Positions 1-7,104 of a stretch of DNA of 64,000 bases are shown one piece after another. Each line of letters begins with the position of its first letter. Positions within the stretch are counted from its first letter, which is position 1. Under the pieces are notes generated by a model, which did not search any database, was not told the DNA's origin, and saw only the letters and a program-made list of their open reading frames with translations. This DNA is from Acidobacteriota bacterium (GTDB taxonomy: Bacteria; Acidobacteriota; Thermoanaerobaculia; Gp7-AA8): positions 1-64,000 of the forward strand of contig JACPDH010000019.1 of NCBI GenBank assembly GCA_016184115.1. Reading direction: 5' to 3'. Position numbers and translations under genes: made by a program.

Positions 1-87
1 CTTGACGATTCTCCGGACCTCGCGAAGGGCCTCGTCCTGGGCGTCGATGTCGACACCTGCATCGCGGTAGGAAAGCTTGTCGCTCAT
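1..87 (-). CDS. purM: Phosphoribosylformylglycinamidine cyclo-ligase, N-terminal fragment
   Basis: Reading the minus strand from 87 gives a protein beginning MSDKLSYRDAGVDIDAQDEA, which matches the highly conserved start of PurM (AIR synthetase, fifth step of de novo purine synthesis, cytoplasmic). Only the first 29 residues are in the window, so the ATP-binding and catalytic parts cannot be seen. The ATG at 87-85 is the natural family start. It is preceded on the minus strand by a long imperfect hairpin at 149-252 and then by the fabH stop, so it may have its own promoter. The identification rests on the YRDAGVDI signature. Confidence 0.85.
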   Translation of the reverse strand, partial: MSDKLSYRDAGVDIDAQDEALREVRRIVK

Positions 88-148
88 AGGGGGGCGAGTC
101 TATCCGAGGGGCATGTTCGGATCAATGAAACGAGGGAAACCATGAATT

Positions 149-252
149 CAGAACGGAGAGCGTTGAATGCTGAATCCAAAGAAGGATGGTACGCCGTCGT
201 TCGCGACCGGCTTCCCTTTCTCAATTCATCATTCATCGTTCTCCGTTCTCAC
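149..252. repeat. Inverted pair of degenerate heptad repeats
   Basis: The left arm (about 149-187) and the right arm (about 214-252) are imperfect reverse complements of roughly 38 bases. Each arm is built of 7-nt units of the form NNGAANN. It lies in the 187-bp gap between the fabH stop and the purM start, and nothing else is recognisable there. It belongs to the heptad family also seen at 2433, 2656, 9704, 23321, 28898 and 38917. Confidence 0.75.
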
Positions 253-274
253 TTCCGCCTCTCGGTCCCCCTCT

Positions 275-1345
275 TCACATCCTGTACAACGCCGCGCCCC
301 AGTGCAGTCCCGAGCCGAGCGCGGTAAACGCGATGAGCGCACCCGGCCCGGCCAGCCCGTTCTGCCGGCATTCATGGAAGAGGAGTGGCAGCGTTGCCGC
401 CGTCGTGTTGCCGTAGCGTTCGATGTTGTGCGGCACTTTGCCCGCCGGAAGGCCGAGTTGCTTCTGAACCCCCTCGATGATCCGGAGGTTCGCCTGATGA
501 ACCAGCACCAGGTCGAGCTCCTCGATTGTCACGCCCTCGTCGGCACAGACGTCTCGCACCGCCTGCGGCATCAGAGTCACGGCGGTCTTGAAAACCTCGC
601 GACCGTTCATCACCGGGATCGTCTCGCCCGCCGCGATCTGCTCCTTCGTCACGAATGGACGCTGTTTGAAGCTCGCGCCACGCATCGTCAGCGCGTCCGC
701 TACACCGCCGTCGCTGTAAAGGCGCGTGCGGAGCAGCCCCGCCGCCCCCTGCTCTCGTCGTTCGACAACGACCGCCCCAGCGGCATCGCCGAAAAGCACC
801 GTGCGGTCGCGCGATTGCGTGTTCCAAGACTTTTCCGCTTCGTCCGGCTCGTCGTCGCTGAGCCCCAGCACGACCCGCCACCCCTGATCCCACGGCATGA
901 AACCGCTGTGGGTTTCTGCGCCAACGAGGAGCACCCTCTCAAACTTGCCGCTCTTGATCAGTGAGTCTCCAAGGTCGAGACCGTAGAGAAACCCACTGCA
1001 CTGCTGGCGGATGTCGAAGGTCGGAACGTTTCGAAGCCCGATCCGCTTCTGCAGCAGTGGCCCGTTCCCCGGCAGCACATGATCGGGGGTCATCGTCGCG
1101 AAGATCACGACGTCGATGTCTTCGGGCTTCAGTCCCGCATCTCTGATGGCCGCCTCCGCGGCCATCGACCCTAGCTCGGCTGATCCCAACCCGGGCCCGG
1201 CGAAGTAACGCTGCTCGATGCCGCTCCGCGTACGGATCCACTCGTCCGATGTATCCATGATGCGCGCAAGCCGGTCGTTGGTGACGAGGTGCTGCGGGAG
1301 CGCGATGCCGGAGCCTGTGATTACGCTTCGCATCGGGAGGGCCAT
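275..1345 (-). CDS. fabH: Beta-ketoacyl-ACP synthase III
   Basis: KAS III condenses acetyl-CoA (or a branched acyl-CoA) with malonyl-ACP to start fatty acid synthesis in the cytoplasm. The 356-residue product has the Cys-His-Asn triad: C116 in DIRQQCSGF, H283 in LVHQANLRII and N313 in ERYGNTTAA. It is about 40 residues longer than E. coli FabH, mainly through an acidic insertion at about 163-180 (SDDEPDEAEKSWNTQSRD) just before the FGDAAGA motif. The start could be codon 1 or the ATG at 1333, and neither has a strong Shine-Dalgarno. A 7-nt-periodic stretch (about 1349-1375) and a perfect 15-bp palindrome (1403-1417) lie upstream, between it and hslO. Confidence 0.93.
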   Translation of the reverse strand: MALPMRSVITGSGIALPQHLVTNDRLARIMDTSDEWIRTRSGIEQRYFAGPGLGSAELGSMAAEAAIRDAGLKPEDIDVVIFATMTPDHVLPGNGPLLQKRIGLRNVPTFDIRQQCSGFLYGLDLGDSLIKSGKFERVLLVGAETHSGFMPWDQGWRVVLGLSDDEPDEAEKSWNTQSRDRTVLFGDAAGAVVVERREQGAAGLLRTRLYSDGGVADALTMRGASFKQRPFVTKEQIAAGETIPVMNGREVFKTAVTLMPQAVRDVCADEGVTIEELDLVLVHQANLRIIEGVQKQLGLPAGKVPHNIERYGNTTAATLPLLFHECRQNGLAGPGALIAFTALGSGLHWGAALYRM

Positions 1346-1400
1346 TCAGGATTGCAGACTGAACGTTGAATATCGGAGCCGGTCATGGGAGTCCTCGTAA

Positions 1401-1418
1401 GTTTTCCTTGAAGGAAAC
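1401..1418. promoter_or_regulatory. Palindrome upstream of fabH, possible operator
   Basis: TTTCCTT and AAGGAAA are perfect 7-bp half sites around a single central base (1403-1417). The loop is too small for an RNA hairpin, so a dimeric repressor site is more likely than a terminator. It lies about 60 bp upstream of the fabH start on the minus strand, where a fatty acid regulator could act. No regulator gene is nearby, so the role is inferred. Confidence 0.35.
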
Positions 1419-1463
1419 ATCGGCCGCCCGTGTACGCACGATTTCACCCAGGCCGCCTCCTTC

Positions 1464-2363
1464 TCAGTTTTCCGTTCCGAGCTCCAGACCCAAAAGATCG
1501 TCTGGCGTGAAGATGTAGCGCATGCCACAGAAGTGGCAGACGGCCTCAGTGTCTGTGCCTCCGCCGATCATCTCACCCAGCTCCTGCGGCGGGAAGTAGC
1601 GGTACATCTGGAGGGCCTTCTCGCGCGAGCAGCGGCAGTGATACTCGATCGGAATGTCGAAGGACGGGTCGAGCTGCTTGTAGCCGACGCTTCCAAGGAC
1701 GCGAGCGACAGCGTGGTGAATCGGCAGCTCGGCGAGGAGGGACGAGAGGGGAGGGGCATCGAGGATCGCCTTCTCCACCGCCTCGATCGTCTTCGTCGTC
1801 GTGTGCGGAAACGACTGAATCACGATTCCACCGCACGCTGCGACGCCGGTCGGGCGGTTGAGCACTCCGAGCAGCAAGGCCGTGGGAATCTGTTCGCTCG
1901 TCGCGAGGTAGTGTGCAACGTCCTTCGCGACCTCACCGGAGACGAGTCGCACCTGCGAGGTGTACGGCTTCATGAGCGGCGGCGATTTGCGGACGACGGT
2001 CAGATTGCCATCGGTGCCGATCGCAAGGCCGACATCGCAATCCGTATCCTCGTACTGCGGGTTTCCGACGCAGCCGCGGACCCTCCCGTCGATCGTCGCC
2101 TCGGCGATGACGGGCCCCAGCGGCCCTCCCCCTTCGAGGCGAAGCGAGACATGCTGCTCCGGCACCTGTTTGTCGAGAAGCCGCGCGAGCAGCACAGCGC
2201 TCGTGAGCGCTCGGCCGAGCGCAGCCGCTGCGACAGGCGAGAGATCGCAGCGGAGTCGCGCGAGCTCGATCGAGTCTGCGGTCTGCGCCGCAATGACCCG
2301 AAAGTCGCCTCCGCCCGCCATTCCGAGCACGAGACGGTCGCCAGTGGTTCCCGTGGGCAGCAT
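1464..2363 (-). CDS. hslO: Redox-regulated chaperone Hsp33
   Basis: Hsp33 is a cytoplasmic holdase chaperone activated by oxidative unfolding. The 299-residue product has the family length, an N-terminal substrate-binding fold (GDFRVIAAQT, LLARLLDKQVPEQHVSLRLEG) and the C-terminal redox zinc centre: CRCSREKA followed about 30 residues later by CHFCGM, which supply the four zinc-binding cysteines (CXC and CXXC). It lies upstream of fabH on the same strand with a 118-bp gap. The nearby selenoprotein-type peroxiredoxin (2842) is another peroxide-defence gene, but it is on the opposite strand, so no operon is implied. Confidence 0.95.
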   Translation of the reverse strand: MLPTGTTGDRLVLGMAGGGDFRVIAAQTADSIELARLRCDLSPVAAAALGRALTSAVLLARLLDKQVPEQHVSLRLEGGGPLGPVIAEATIDGRVRGCVGNPQYEDTDCDVGLAIGTDGNLTVVRKSPPLMKPYTSQVRLVSGEVAKDVAHYLATSEQIPTALLLGVLNRPTGVAACGGIVIQSFPHTTTKTIEAVEKAILDAPPLSSLLAELPIHHAVARVLGSVGYKQLDPSFDIPIEYHCRCSREKALQMYRYFPPQELGEMIGGGTDTEAVCHFCGMRYIFTPDDLLGLELGTEN

Positions 2364-2432
2364 CGTGTCGATGCGATGATTTTACTCCCTGGGGGGCGAT
2401 CTGCGTCGAAAGCGCAGCAGCGCGGTCAGGAG

Positions 2433-2529
2433 ACCCTGAAGTGAGAAGTTAGAACGCTGAACGTTGAATCCAGGAAAGTCTCCATTTCTGGACTCAACGT
2501 TCAGCGTTCTAACTTCTCACTTCAGGGTT
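2433..2529. repeat. Near-perfect 43-bp hairpin of heptad units
   Basis: Arms 2433-2477 and 2485-2529 are almost perfect reverse complements around a short loop. Within each arm, GAA recurs every 7 bases. It lies in the 478-bp gap between hslO and the peroxiredoxin gene. A second, larger hairpin follows at 2656-2810. The sequence between them (2530-2655) is pyrimidine-rich, and I see no gene in it. Confidence 0.85.
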
Positions 2530-2655
2530 TCTTCCCTCCAAAGCCCTCTCCACTTTGGGCTTTCCTCCCTCCCCTTCCCGCCCTGCTATAGAATTCACCC
2601 CGGCGAGCGGTTGCTCCCGCGATGCACGTGGACATCGCACTCATTGATCTGACCC

Positions 2656-2810
2656 CAATGGCCTTAAGTTAAGGAGAGGACCCCTGAAGTGAGAACGTTG
2701 AACGATGAATTTTGAACCCGGAAATAGCTCCTGGGAGGGGGTTTCTGGGTTCGAAATTCAGCGTTCAACGTTCTCACTTCGGTCTTCTTTTCTTAACTTA
2801 AGGTCATTGG
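2656..2810. mobile_element. MITE-like inverted repeat enclosing heptad arrays
   Basis: The arms (about 2656-2727 and 2740-2810) are about 70 bases long and nearly complementary. The outer end is CCAATGRCCTTAAGTTAAG and the inner part is a heptad array of the same type as at 2433. A short near-direct repeat containing GATCTGAC flanks both sides (2646-2653 and 2810-2817). This resembles a target duplication, although the right copy partly overlaps the inverted repeat. It has no coding capacity. It ends about 30 bases before the peroxiredoxin start, so it may also shape that gene's promoter. Confidence 0.55.
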
Positions 2811-2841
2811 ATCTGACGCAATCCAACCAAGGAGGACCTCC

Positions 2842-3354
2842 ATGAGTGTCAAAGTAGGCCGGACCTCCGTTGCCTCGAAGACGAGCACGCTCAATGTCGG
2901 CGATGTTGCGCCCGACTTCGAGCTGGCGGGTCATCGCGGTGGCGAGAAGGTCAAACTCAGCGATTACCGCGGGAAGAAGAACGTGGTCATCGCGTTCTAT
3001 CCTCTCGACTGGACCCCTGTCTGAACGGTCCAAATGCCCTCGTACGAGGCGGAGCACGCCGACTTCGAGCGGTATGATGCCGAGGTCTTCGGCATTTCGG
3101 TCGATAGCACTCCCAGTCACGTTGCATTCGCGAAGTCTCTCGGTGGCATCAACTCGTATCCGCTCCTTGCAGACTTTCACCCCAAGGGCCAGGTAGCGAA
3201 GCTCTTCGGCGTCTGGATGGACGACAAGGGGATCAACGAGCGCGCCATCTTCATCATCGACAAACAGGGCAAGGTCGCCTACATCGACGTCCACGACATC
3301 GGTGAGCAGCCCGAAAACGCGCAGATCATCGAAGCGCTGCGCGAGCTCGCCTAA
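2842..3354 (+). CDS. Peroxiredoxin with probable selenocysteine (in-frame TGA)
   Basis: A thioredoxin-fold peroxiredoxin of the AhpC/Bcp type, which reduces peroxides in the cytoplasm. Translation from 2842 gives [17 protein letters not shown], then FYPLDWTPV, a TGA at 3022-3024, and continues in the same frame with [14 protein letters not shown] through [20 protein letters not shown] to a TAA at 3354. The family's active site is FYPxDWTPVCT, so TGA falls exactly at the peroxidatic cysteine, residue 61 of about 170. Both halves are otherwise intact with no frame change, and the AAGGAGG site before the ATG is strong. Selenocysteine peroxiredoxins are known (for example PrxU of Eubacterium acidaminophilum). 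A TGC/TGT-to-TGA nonsense mutation is the alternative. The selABCD genes needed for insertion are not in this window. Confidence 0.82.
3039..3069 (+). promoter_or_regulatory. Candidate bacterial SECIS element
   Basis: Downstream of the in-frame TGA, the mRNA can fold as a lower stem CTCG (3039-3042) with CGAG (3066-3069), a 5x5 internal loop, an upper stem GGCG (3048-3051) with CGCC (3057-3060), and a 5-base apical loop GAGCA (3052-3056). The loop starts 27 nt after the UGA and begins with G, which fits the loose consensus for bacterial SECIS elements that bind SelB. It was folded by eye, and short stems arise easily in GC-rich DNA. Confidence 0.5.
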
Positions 3355-3400
3355 CAAACGTGCCGCGGCGTTCCACGCGCCGGGCCTCTTCATCACCCAC

Positions 3401-3426
3401 GGGGCGGACCCTCACGGGTCCGCCCC
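3401..3426 (+). terminator. Strong hairpin after the peroxiredoxin gene
   Basis: GGGGCGGACCC pairs perfectly with GGGTCCGCCCC around the loop TCAC: 11 bp, all but one G-C. It lies 47 bases after the stop and before the GrdB-like gene. There is no U-tract, so it may terminate poorly or stabilise the 3' end. It argues that the two genes are not simply one operon. Confidence 0.6.
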
Positions 3427-3452
3427 GCAATCGATCCTGAAAGCGAGCTCCG

Positions 3453-4130
3453 ATGCTCAACATCTCCCGGCGCTGCATTCCCTTTACTCCTTACGACAAA
3501 GACCTCGCCTCAGCGACGGTGACGCTCGTCTGCGCGACCGGCGTCTACGCTCCGGGACAGGAAGCGTTCCCGACCGAGGATCCGGGCGACATCTCGTACC
3601 GCATCATCGCGGGCGACGCAGACGTCGCCGCCCTGAAGATCGCGCATCACCACTACGACCATACCGAAGCGGATGGCGATCCAAATATCGTCTTCCCTCT
3701 CGAGACGCTGCGCGAGCTCGCCGCAAAAGGAGTCATCGGAGCCGTCAACGACAAACACTACTCGTACGGCTTTACCACGCGTCTCAAGGAGCTCTACGAG
3801 GCGACGTTCCCGGAGATCGCCGACAACGTCGAAAAGTCGAAGACGAAGCTCGTCGTCTTGATGGCGGGCTGCCCCGAGACGTGTCATCGCTCGATCTCGA
3901 ACCTGGCACGGGAGATCGAATCGCGCGGCGTTCCGACGATCGTGATCAGCGCGAGTCCGGCGGCAACCGAGTCGACGCGCCCTCCGCGAGGGATGACGTG
4001 GGAAGGCTGCACAGTCGGTCACATTGCCGGCGCCGCGGGCGACCGCGCACACCACGCTAGGGTTGTGACGACCGCGCTCCAGATGTTTCTGGAAAACACG
4101 CCGCCGGGAAAGGTCGTGTCGAAGTTCTGA
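3453..4130 (+). CDS. GrdB/PrdB-like reductase family protein, Cys form
   Basis: It resembles the selenoprotein B family of glycine/sarcosine/betaine and D-proline reductases, but in the short stand-alone form. Diagnostic stretches are DISYRIIAGDADVAALKIAHHHYDH, split here as DISYRIIAGDAD then HHHYDH, followed by DPNIVFPLETLRELAAKGVIGAVNDKHYS (FPLETLRELA core) and REIESRGVPTIVIS. The active-site selenocysteine of the classical enzymes aligns with the first Cys of AGCPETCHRS (about 139-148), so this is a Cys homologue with a nearby second Cys and His. The length (225 aa) is much less than GrdB. The substrate is unknown, and short homologues occur in aerobes without glycine reductase. It follows the Sec-type peroxiredoxin by 98 bp. 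Confidence 0.7.
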   Translation: MLNISRRCIPFTPYDKDLASATVTLVCATGVYAPGQEAFPTEDPGDISYRIIAGDADVAALKIAHHHYDHTEADGDPNIVFPLETLRELAAKGVIGAVNDKHYSYGFTTRLKELYEATFPEIADNVEKSKTKLVVLMAGCPETCHRSISNLAREIESRGVPTIVISASPAATESTRPPRGMTWEGCTVGHIAGAAGDRAHHARVVTTALQMFLENTPPGKVVSKF

Positions 4131-4232
4131 TTGCGCTCCGCACGGGGGCACTCGATGCGACGACGAGGCGCTCATGCGACATCGTCGAGGAGGAGCGACA
4201 ACGCGGACGCTGCCGCCCCGCCCTCGAAGGAG

Positions 4233-4691
4233 CTAGTTCCAGTTGTCGATCTTCAGGTCGCGCGGCGACGGCCGTCCTTTCCCGGTTTCGACGTACTCGC
4301 GCAGGCTCAGAAGGAAGGTCGCCCACTTCATGCTGCAGTGCGAGGTGAACTCGATCGCCTCGCGCCAGTTCCTGTGACCGAACAGGAGAATGGTCTGACC
4401 ATCCTGCTCGCTCAGTTGGAATGTGACGTCCGTCCCGATCCATTCGTCGAGTCCTCCGACACATCGCCAACGAACATCGCCCGGAACCTCGGGCTCCCGC
4501 ACTTCCATGACGATCGTGCCTTTCAGCTCTCCCGTCTCGGATCGAAAGCGGAACTCGATCGAGCCCCCGATTCCGACGTTCCCCTGGACCTCCTCGGTCC
4601 ACCAATTCGCGAGGCCCTGCAGTGAAGACAACGCCGCGTGGACCTCGGTCGCAGGCGCCTTGATGCCAATCCGATGGATGATGTCGACCAT
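4233..4691 (-). CDS. SRPBCC (AHSA1-like) family protein
   Basis: A 152-residue START/Bet v 1-type fold of the Aha1-like (AHSA1) group, which binds hydrophobic ligands. The start MVDIIHRIGIKAPATEVHAALS is typical, followed by LANWWTEEVQGNVGIGGSIEF and a C-terminal helix MKWATFLLSLREYVETGKG. I chose the ATG at 4691 because GGAGGG lies 5 bases upstream. An earlier in-frame ATG at 4739 would add 16 atypical residues. It is divergent from an HxlR regulator across a 140-bp gap with two inverted repeats. The ligand or reaction is not predictable. Confidence 0.85.
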   Translation of the reverse strand: MVDIIHRIGIKAPATEVHAALSSLQGLANWWTEEVQGNVGIGGSIEFRFRSETGELKGTIVMEVREPEVPGDVRWRCVGGLDEWIGTDVTFQLSEQDGQTILLFGHRNWREAIEFTSHCSMKWATFLLSLREYVETGKGRPSPRDLKIDNWN

Positions 4692-4758
4692 CTGCCCTCC
4701 AGTCGTCTCTCGATGTCCTCGTTCACTTGCATCATGCAAGCAATACTACGCTAACAAA

Positions 4759-4811
4759 TTACTTGCAAATAGCAAGTAACAAACCTGTATCGCTTGCGAT
4801 GGACAAGCGAT
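4759..4811. promoter_or_regulatory. Two inverted repeats between divergent SRPBCC and HxlR genes
   Basis: TTACTTGC (4759-4766) pairs with GCAAGTAA (4772-4779) and ATCGCTTG (4789-4796) pairs with CAAGCGAT (4804-4811). Both share a CTTG-N5/7-CAAG core in a locally AT-rich gap. That spacing suits a winged-helix dimer, so they are good candidates for HxlR operators controlling both genes. Confidence 0.55.
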
Positions 4812-4831
4812 CGCAGTAGGGTGAATACGCT

Positions 4832-5281
4832 ATGGGAGCGAGAAACAGTGGGCTACGGTCGCACTGCCCTGTCAACTACGCGCTCGAGATCGTGGGTGAC
4901 CGCTGGGCGCTCTTGATCGTTCGGGACATCGTCTTCCGCGGGAAGCGGACGTATGGCGAGTTCCTGAGCTCAGAGGAAGGGTTTGCGACAAACATCCTGG
5001 CGTCGCGGCTGACGGCTCTCGTCGAGGCGGAAATCCTCCGACACGACGCGGATGCAGCAGATGGACGCAAAGGCGTATACGTCCTCACCGAGAAGGGACT
5101 CGACCTGATCCCTTTGCTATTCGAGATGGTGCTGTGGAGTGCGAAATACGACTCCCGCTCGGAGGCGCGACGGATTCCGCGGCTCGTCGATCTCATTCGG
5201 AAAGACAACCGAAAGATCAGTCGAAAGTCGATGGAAAAGGTCGTACGCGGCGACGCGATCGTGCCCGAGTATCTGTCGTGA
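4832..5281 (+). CDS. HxlR-family winged-helix transcriptional regulator
   Basis: The 149-residue product begins with the family signature CPVNYALEIVGDRWALLIVRDIVFRG (conserved core GDRWALLIVRD), followed by the winged helix (TYGEFLSSEEGFATNILASRLTALVEAEIL) and a wing (GRKGVYVLTEKGLDLIPLL). HxlR proteins are small dimeric regulators of stress or aldehyde-metabolism genes. It is divergent from the SRPBCC gene, which is the likely target, with paired CTTG/CAAG repeats between them. The C-terminal basic tail (about 120-140, rich in K and R) is longer than in many HxlR proteins. No effector can be predicted. Confidence 0.9.
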   Translation: MGARNSGLRSHCPVNYALEIVGDRWALLIVRDIVFRGKRTYGEFLSSEEGFATNILASRLTALVEAEILRHDADAADGRKGVYVLTEKGLDLIPLLFEMVLWSAKYDSRSEARRIPRLVDLIRKDNRKISRKSMEKVVRGDAIVPEYLS

Positions 5282-5317
5282 CCCGGTTTCACCCGACTTG
5301 CGCGACAATCTCCGTTC

Positions 5318-5641
5318 ATGAATCGCACTCGCCGTGACTTCGCGAAACTCGCCGCGACCGCAATCGCGGCGGCACCGCTGATCGCTTCCGACGCCGCCGC
5401 GCAGGCGGGCGCCACCGCACCCGCGCCCCCTGCCCCCGGATCCGACGCCCTTCGCGCCTCCGAAGCGCAGACGTCGATTCTCCGCGCCCGCTACGGCAAG
5501 CACCTGACTCCTGATGACGCGCGCACGATCGAGAAAGATCTCGACGACACCGCGGGCTACATGAAGTCGATGCACGCAGTCGCGCTGACGAACGCCGACG
5601 AGCCCGACTCGATCTTCTTCGCAGACGGAGGTTCGCGATGA
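5318..5641 (+). CDS. Small Tat-exported protein preceding an amidase
   Basis: A 107-residue protein starting MNRTRRDFAKLAATAIAAAP, a twin-arginine signal (RRDFAK) followed by a hydrophobic region and an AxA cleavage site near residue 29. The mature part is an Ala/Pro-rich linker and one predicted helical segment (LRARYGKHLTPDDARTIEKDL), which resembles small proteins found beside amidases. Its stop overlaps the amidase ATG by 4 bases (5638-5641), indicating translational coupling. It probably works with the amidase, but the amidase lacks an export signal of its own. No enzymatic motif is seen. Confidence 0.75.
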   Translation: MNRTRRDFAKLAATAIAAAPLIASDAAAQAGATAPAPPAPGSDALRASEAQTSILRARYGKHLTPDDARTIEKDLDDTAGYMKSMHAVALTNADEPDSIFFADGGSR

Positions 5642-7041
5642 GCGTGAGCCCCTACGCGACGATCGGAGAGCTCGGTGCGCTCCTACGGAGGAAATCGGTC
5701 TCCTCACTCGAGCTGACCCGCCTCTATCTCGACCGACTCGAGAAGCACGGTATGGCGCTCGGCGCGGTCGTGACGATCACGCGCGAACGCGCGGAGGCGG
5801 AAGCGAAACGCGCCGACGCCGAGATCGCCAAAGGCAAGTGGCGTGGACCGCTGCACGGGATTCCTTACGGAGTCAAGGATCTGCTCGCGACGAAGGGAAT
5901 CGCGACGACGTGGGGCGCCGAACCATACCGGGGCCAGATCTTCGATTTTGACGGAGAGGTCGTTCGACGACTCGGAGAGGCGGGCGCAGTTCTCTGCGCC
6001 AAACTCGCGATGGTCGAGCTTGCGGGTGGCTTCGGCTATGACACGGCCGACGCATCGTTCACCGGGCCTGGTCGCTCCCCCTGGAACACTGCGCACTGGT
6101 CGGGCGGATCGTCGAGCGGCCCGGGGGCCGCCGTCTCCGCAGCGCTCGTACCGTTCGCGATCGGCAGCGAAACTTCCGGCTCGATCATTACGCCGTGCGC
6201 CTTTAGCGGCGTCACCGGATTCCGACCGACCTACGGCGTGGTTTCCCGGCATGGTGCAATGGCCCTGTCATGGACTCTCGATAAGCTCGGCCCGATCACG
6301 CGCTCCGCAGCCGACGCCGCGCTCGTGATGCGGGTCATCGCAGGGTATGACCCGAAAGACGAGAGCTCACTCAGATCGAAGATCGCGTGGGAAGCGAAGG
6401 GGGCAAGAGCGCGCCACCGAATCGGCATCGTCAAGGCCTCCTACGAGGGCGTTCAGGCGGAGGTTCGCGCGAACTTCGAGGGGTCGATGACGATGCTCGA
6501 GCAGCTCGGGCACGAGCTCGTCGAGATCGAGCTCCCCGCGCTTCCTTACGGTCCGGTCGTCTCGACGATCGTCGACGCCGAGGGTGCAAGCGCGTTCGAG
6601 GATCTCCTCGTCTCGGGCAAAGCGAAACAGCTTCGCTGCGCGGCCGACCACATTGGCGGTTACGAGGGAGCGGCGACGCTCGCCGTCGACTACCTCCGCG
6701 CGATGCGCGTAAGGAAGAAGATCCGCGTGGCGCTCGCGGAGATGTTCGAATCCAGAATCTCGATGCTCGCCGCGCCTTCGCGCGCTACGGTCGCCCCACC
6801 GGTCGATGTGAAGTTTCGCGATGCCTACCCCGGAGTGAAGAGTGGCCCCTCGATCATCGGCGGAACGAATGTCGCGGGTCTGCCCGCGATCGCGCTCCCT
6901 AACGGCTCGGGACTCCACGGCCTCCCGACGTCGATTCAGATCGTAGGAGCCGCGCTCGGCGACCGCACCGTACTCGCCGTCGGCGAGCAACTCCAATCGG
7001 CAACTACGTTCCATCGACGCGTGCCTCCCGGATTCGAGTGA
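5638..7041 (+). CDS. Amidase signature family hydrolase
   Basis: A 467-residue enzyme of the GatA/amidase family, hydrolysing carboxamide bonds through a Ser-cisSer-Lys triad. K80 is in HGIPYGVKDLLA, the cis-Ser is S158 in WSGGSSSG, and the nucleophile S182 is in GSETSGSII. The 24-residue spacing of the two serines is standard. The C-terminal GGTNVAGLPAIALPNG stretch is also typical. No gatB or gatC is nearby, so a tRNA amidotransferase role is unlikely and a small amide substrate is more probable. It overlaps the Tat-signal gene by 4 bases. Confidence 0.92.
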   Translation: MSVSPYATIGELGALLRRKSVSSLELTRLYLDRLEKHGMALGAVVTITRERAEAEAKRADAEIAKGKWRGPLHGIPYGVKDLLATKGIATTWGAEPYRGQIFDFDGEVVRRLGEAGAVLCAKLAMVELAGGFGYDTADASFTGPGRSPWNTAHWSGGSSSGPGAAVSAALVPFAIGSETSGSIITPCAFSGVTGFRPTYGVVSRHGAMALSWTLDKLGPITRSAADAALVMRVIAGYDPKDESSLRSKIAWEAKGARARHRIGIVKASYEGVQAEVRANFEGSMTMLEQLGHELVEIELPALPYGPVVSTIVDAEGASAFEDLLVSGKAKQLRCAADHIGGYEGAATLAVDYLRAMRVRKKIRVALAEMFESRISMLAAPSRATVAPPVDVKFRDAYPGVKSGPSIIGGTNVAGLPAIALPNGSGLHGLPTSIQIVGAALGDRTVLAVGEQLQSATTFHRRVPPGFE

Positions 7042-7104
7042 CGAGAAGCTGAAACGATTCACCTCGCGTTGCGGTTACGTCTGAGGCAAGCTGGATGACC
7101 ACCC

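Noticed and set aside
167-964. 265-residue plus-strand frame opposite fabH
   Set aside because: It is antisense to fabH, whose catalytic residues are all intact, and its translation is Arg/His-rich as expected from a GC-rich shadow frame.
2842-3024. Peroxiredoxin as two separate genes or a frameshift pseudogene
   Set aside because: Both halves are in the same frame with only one TGA at the active-site Cys position, and motifs on both sides are intact; no frameshift is needed.
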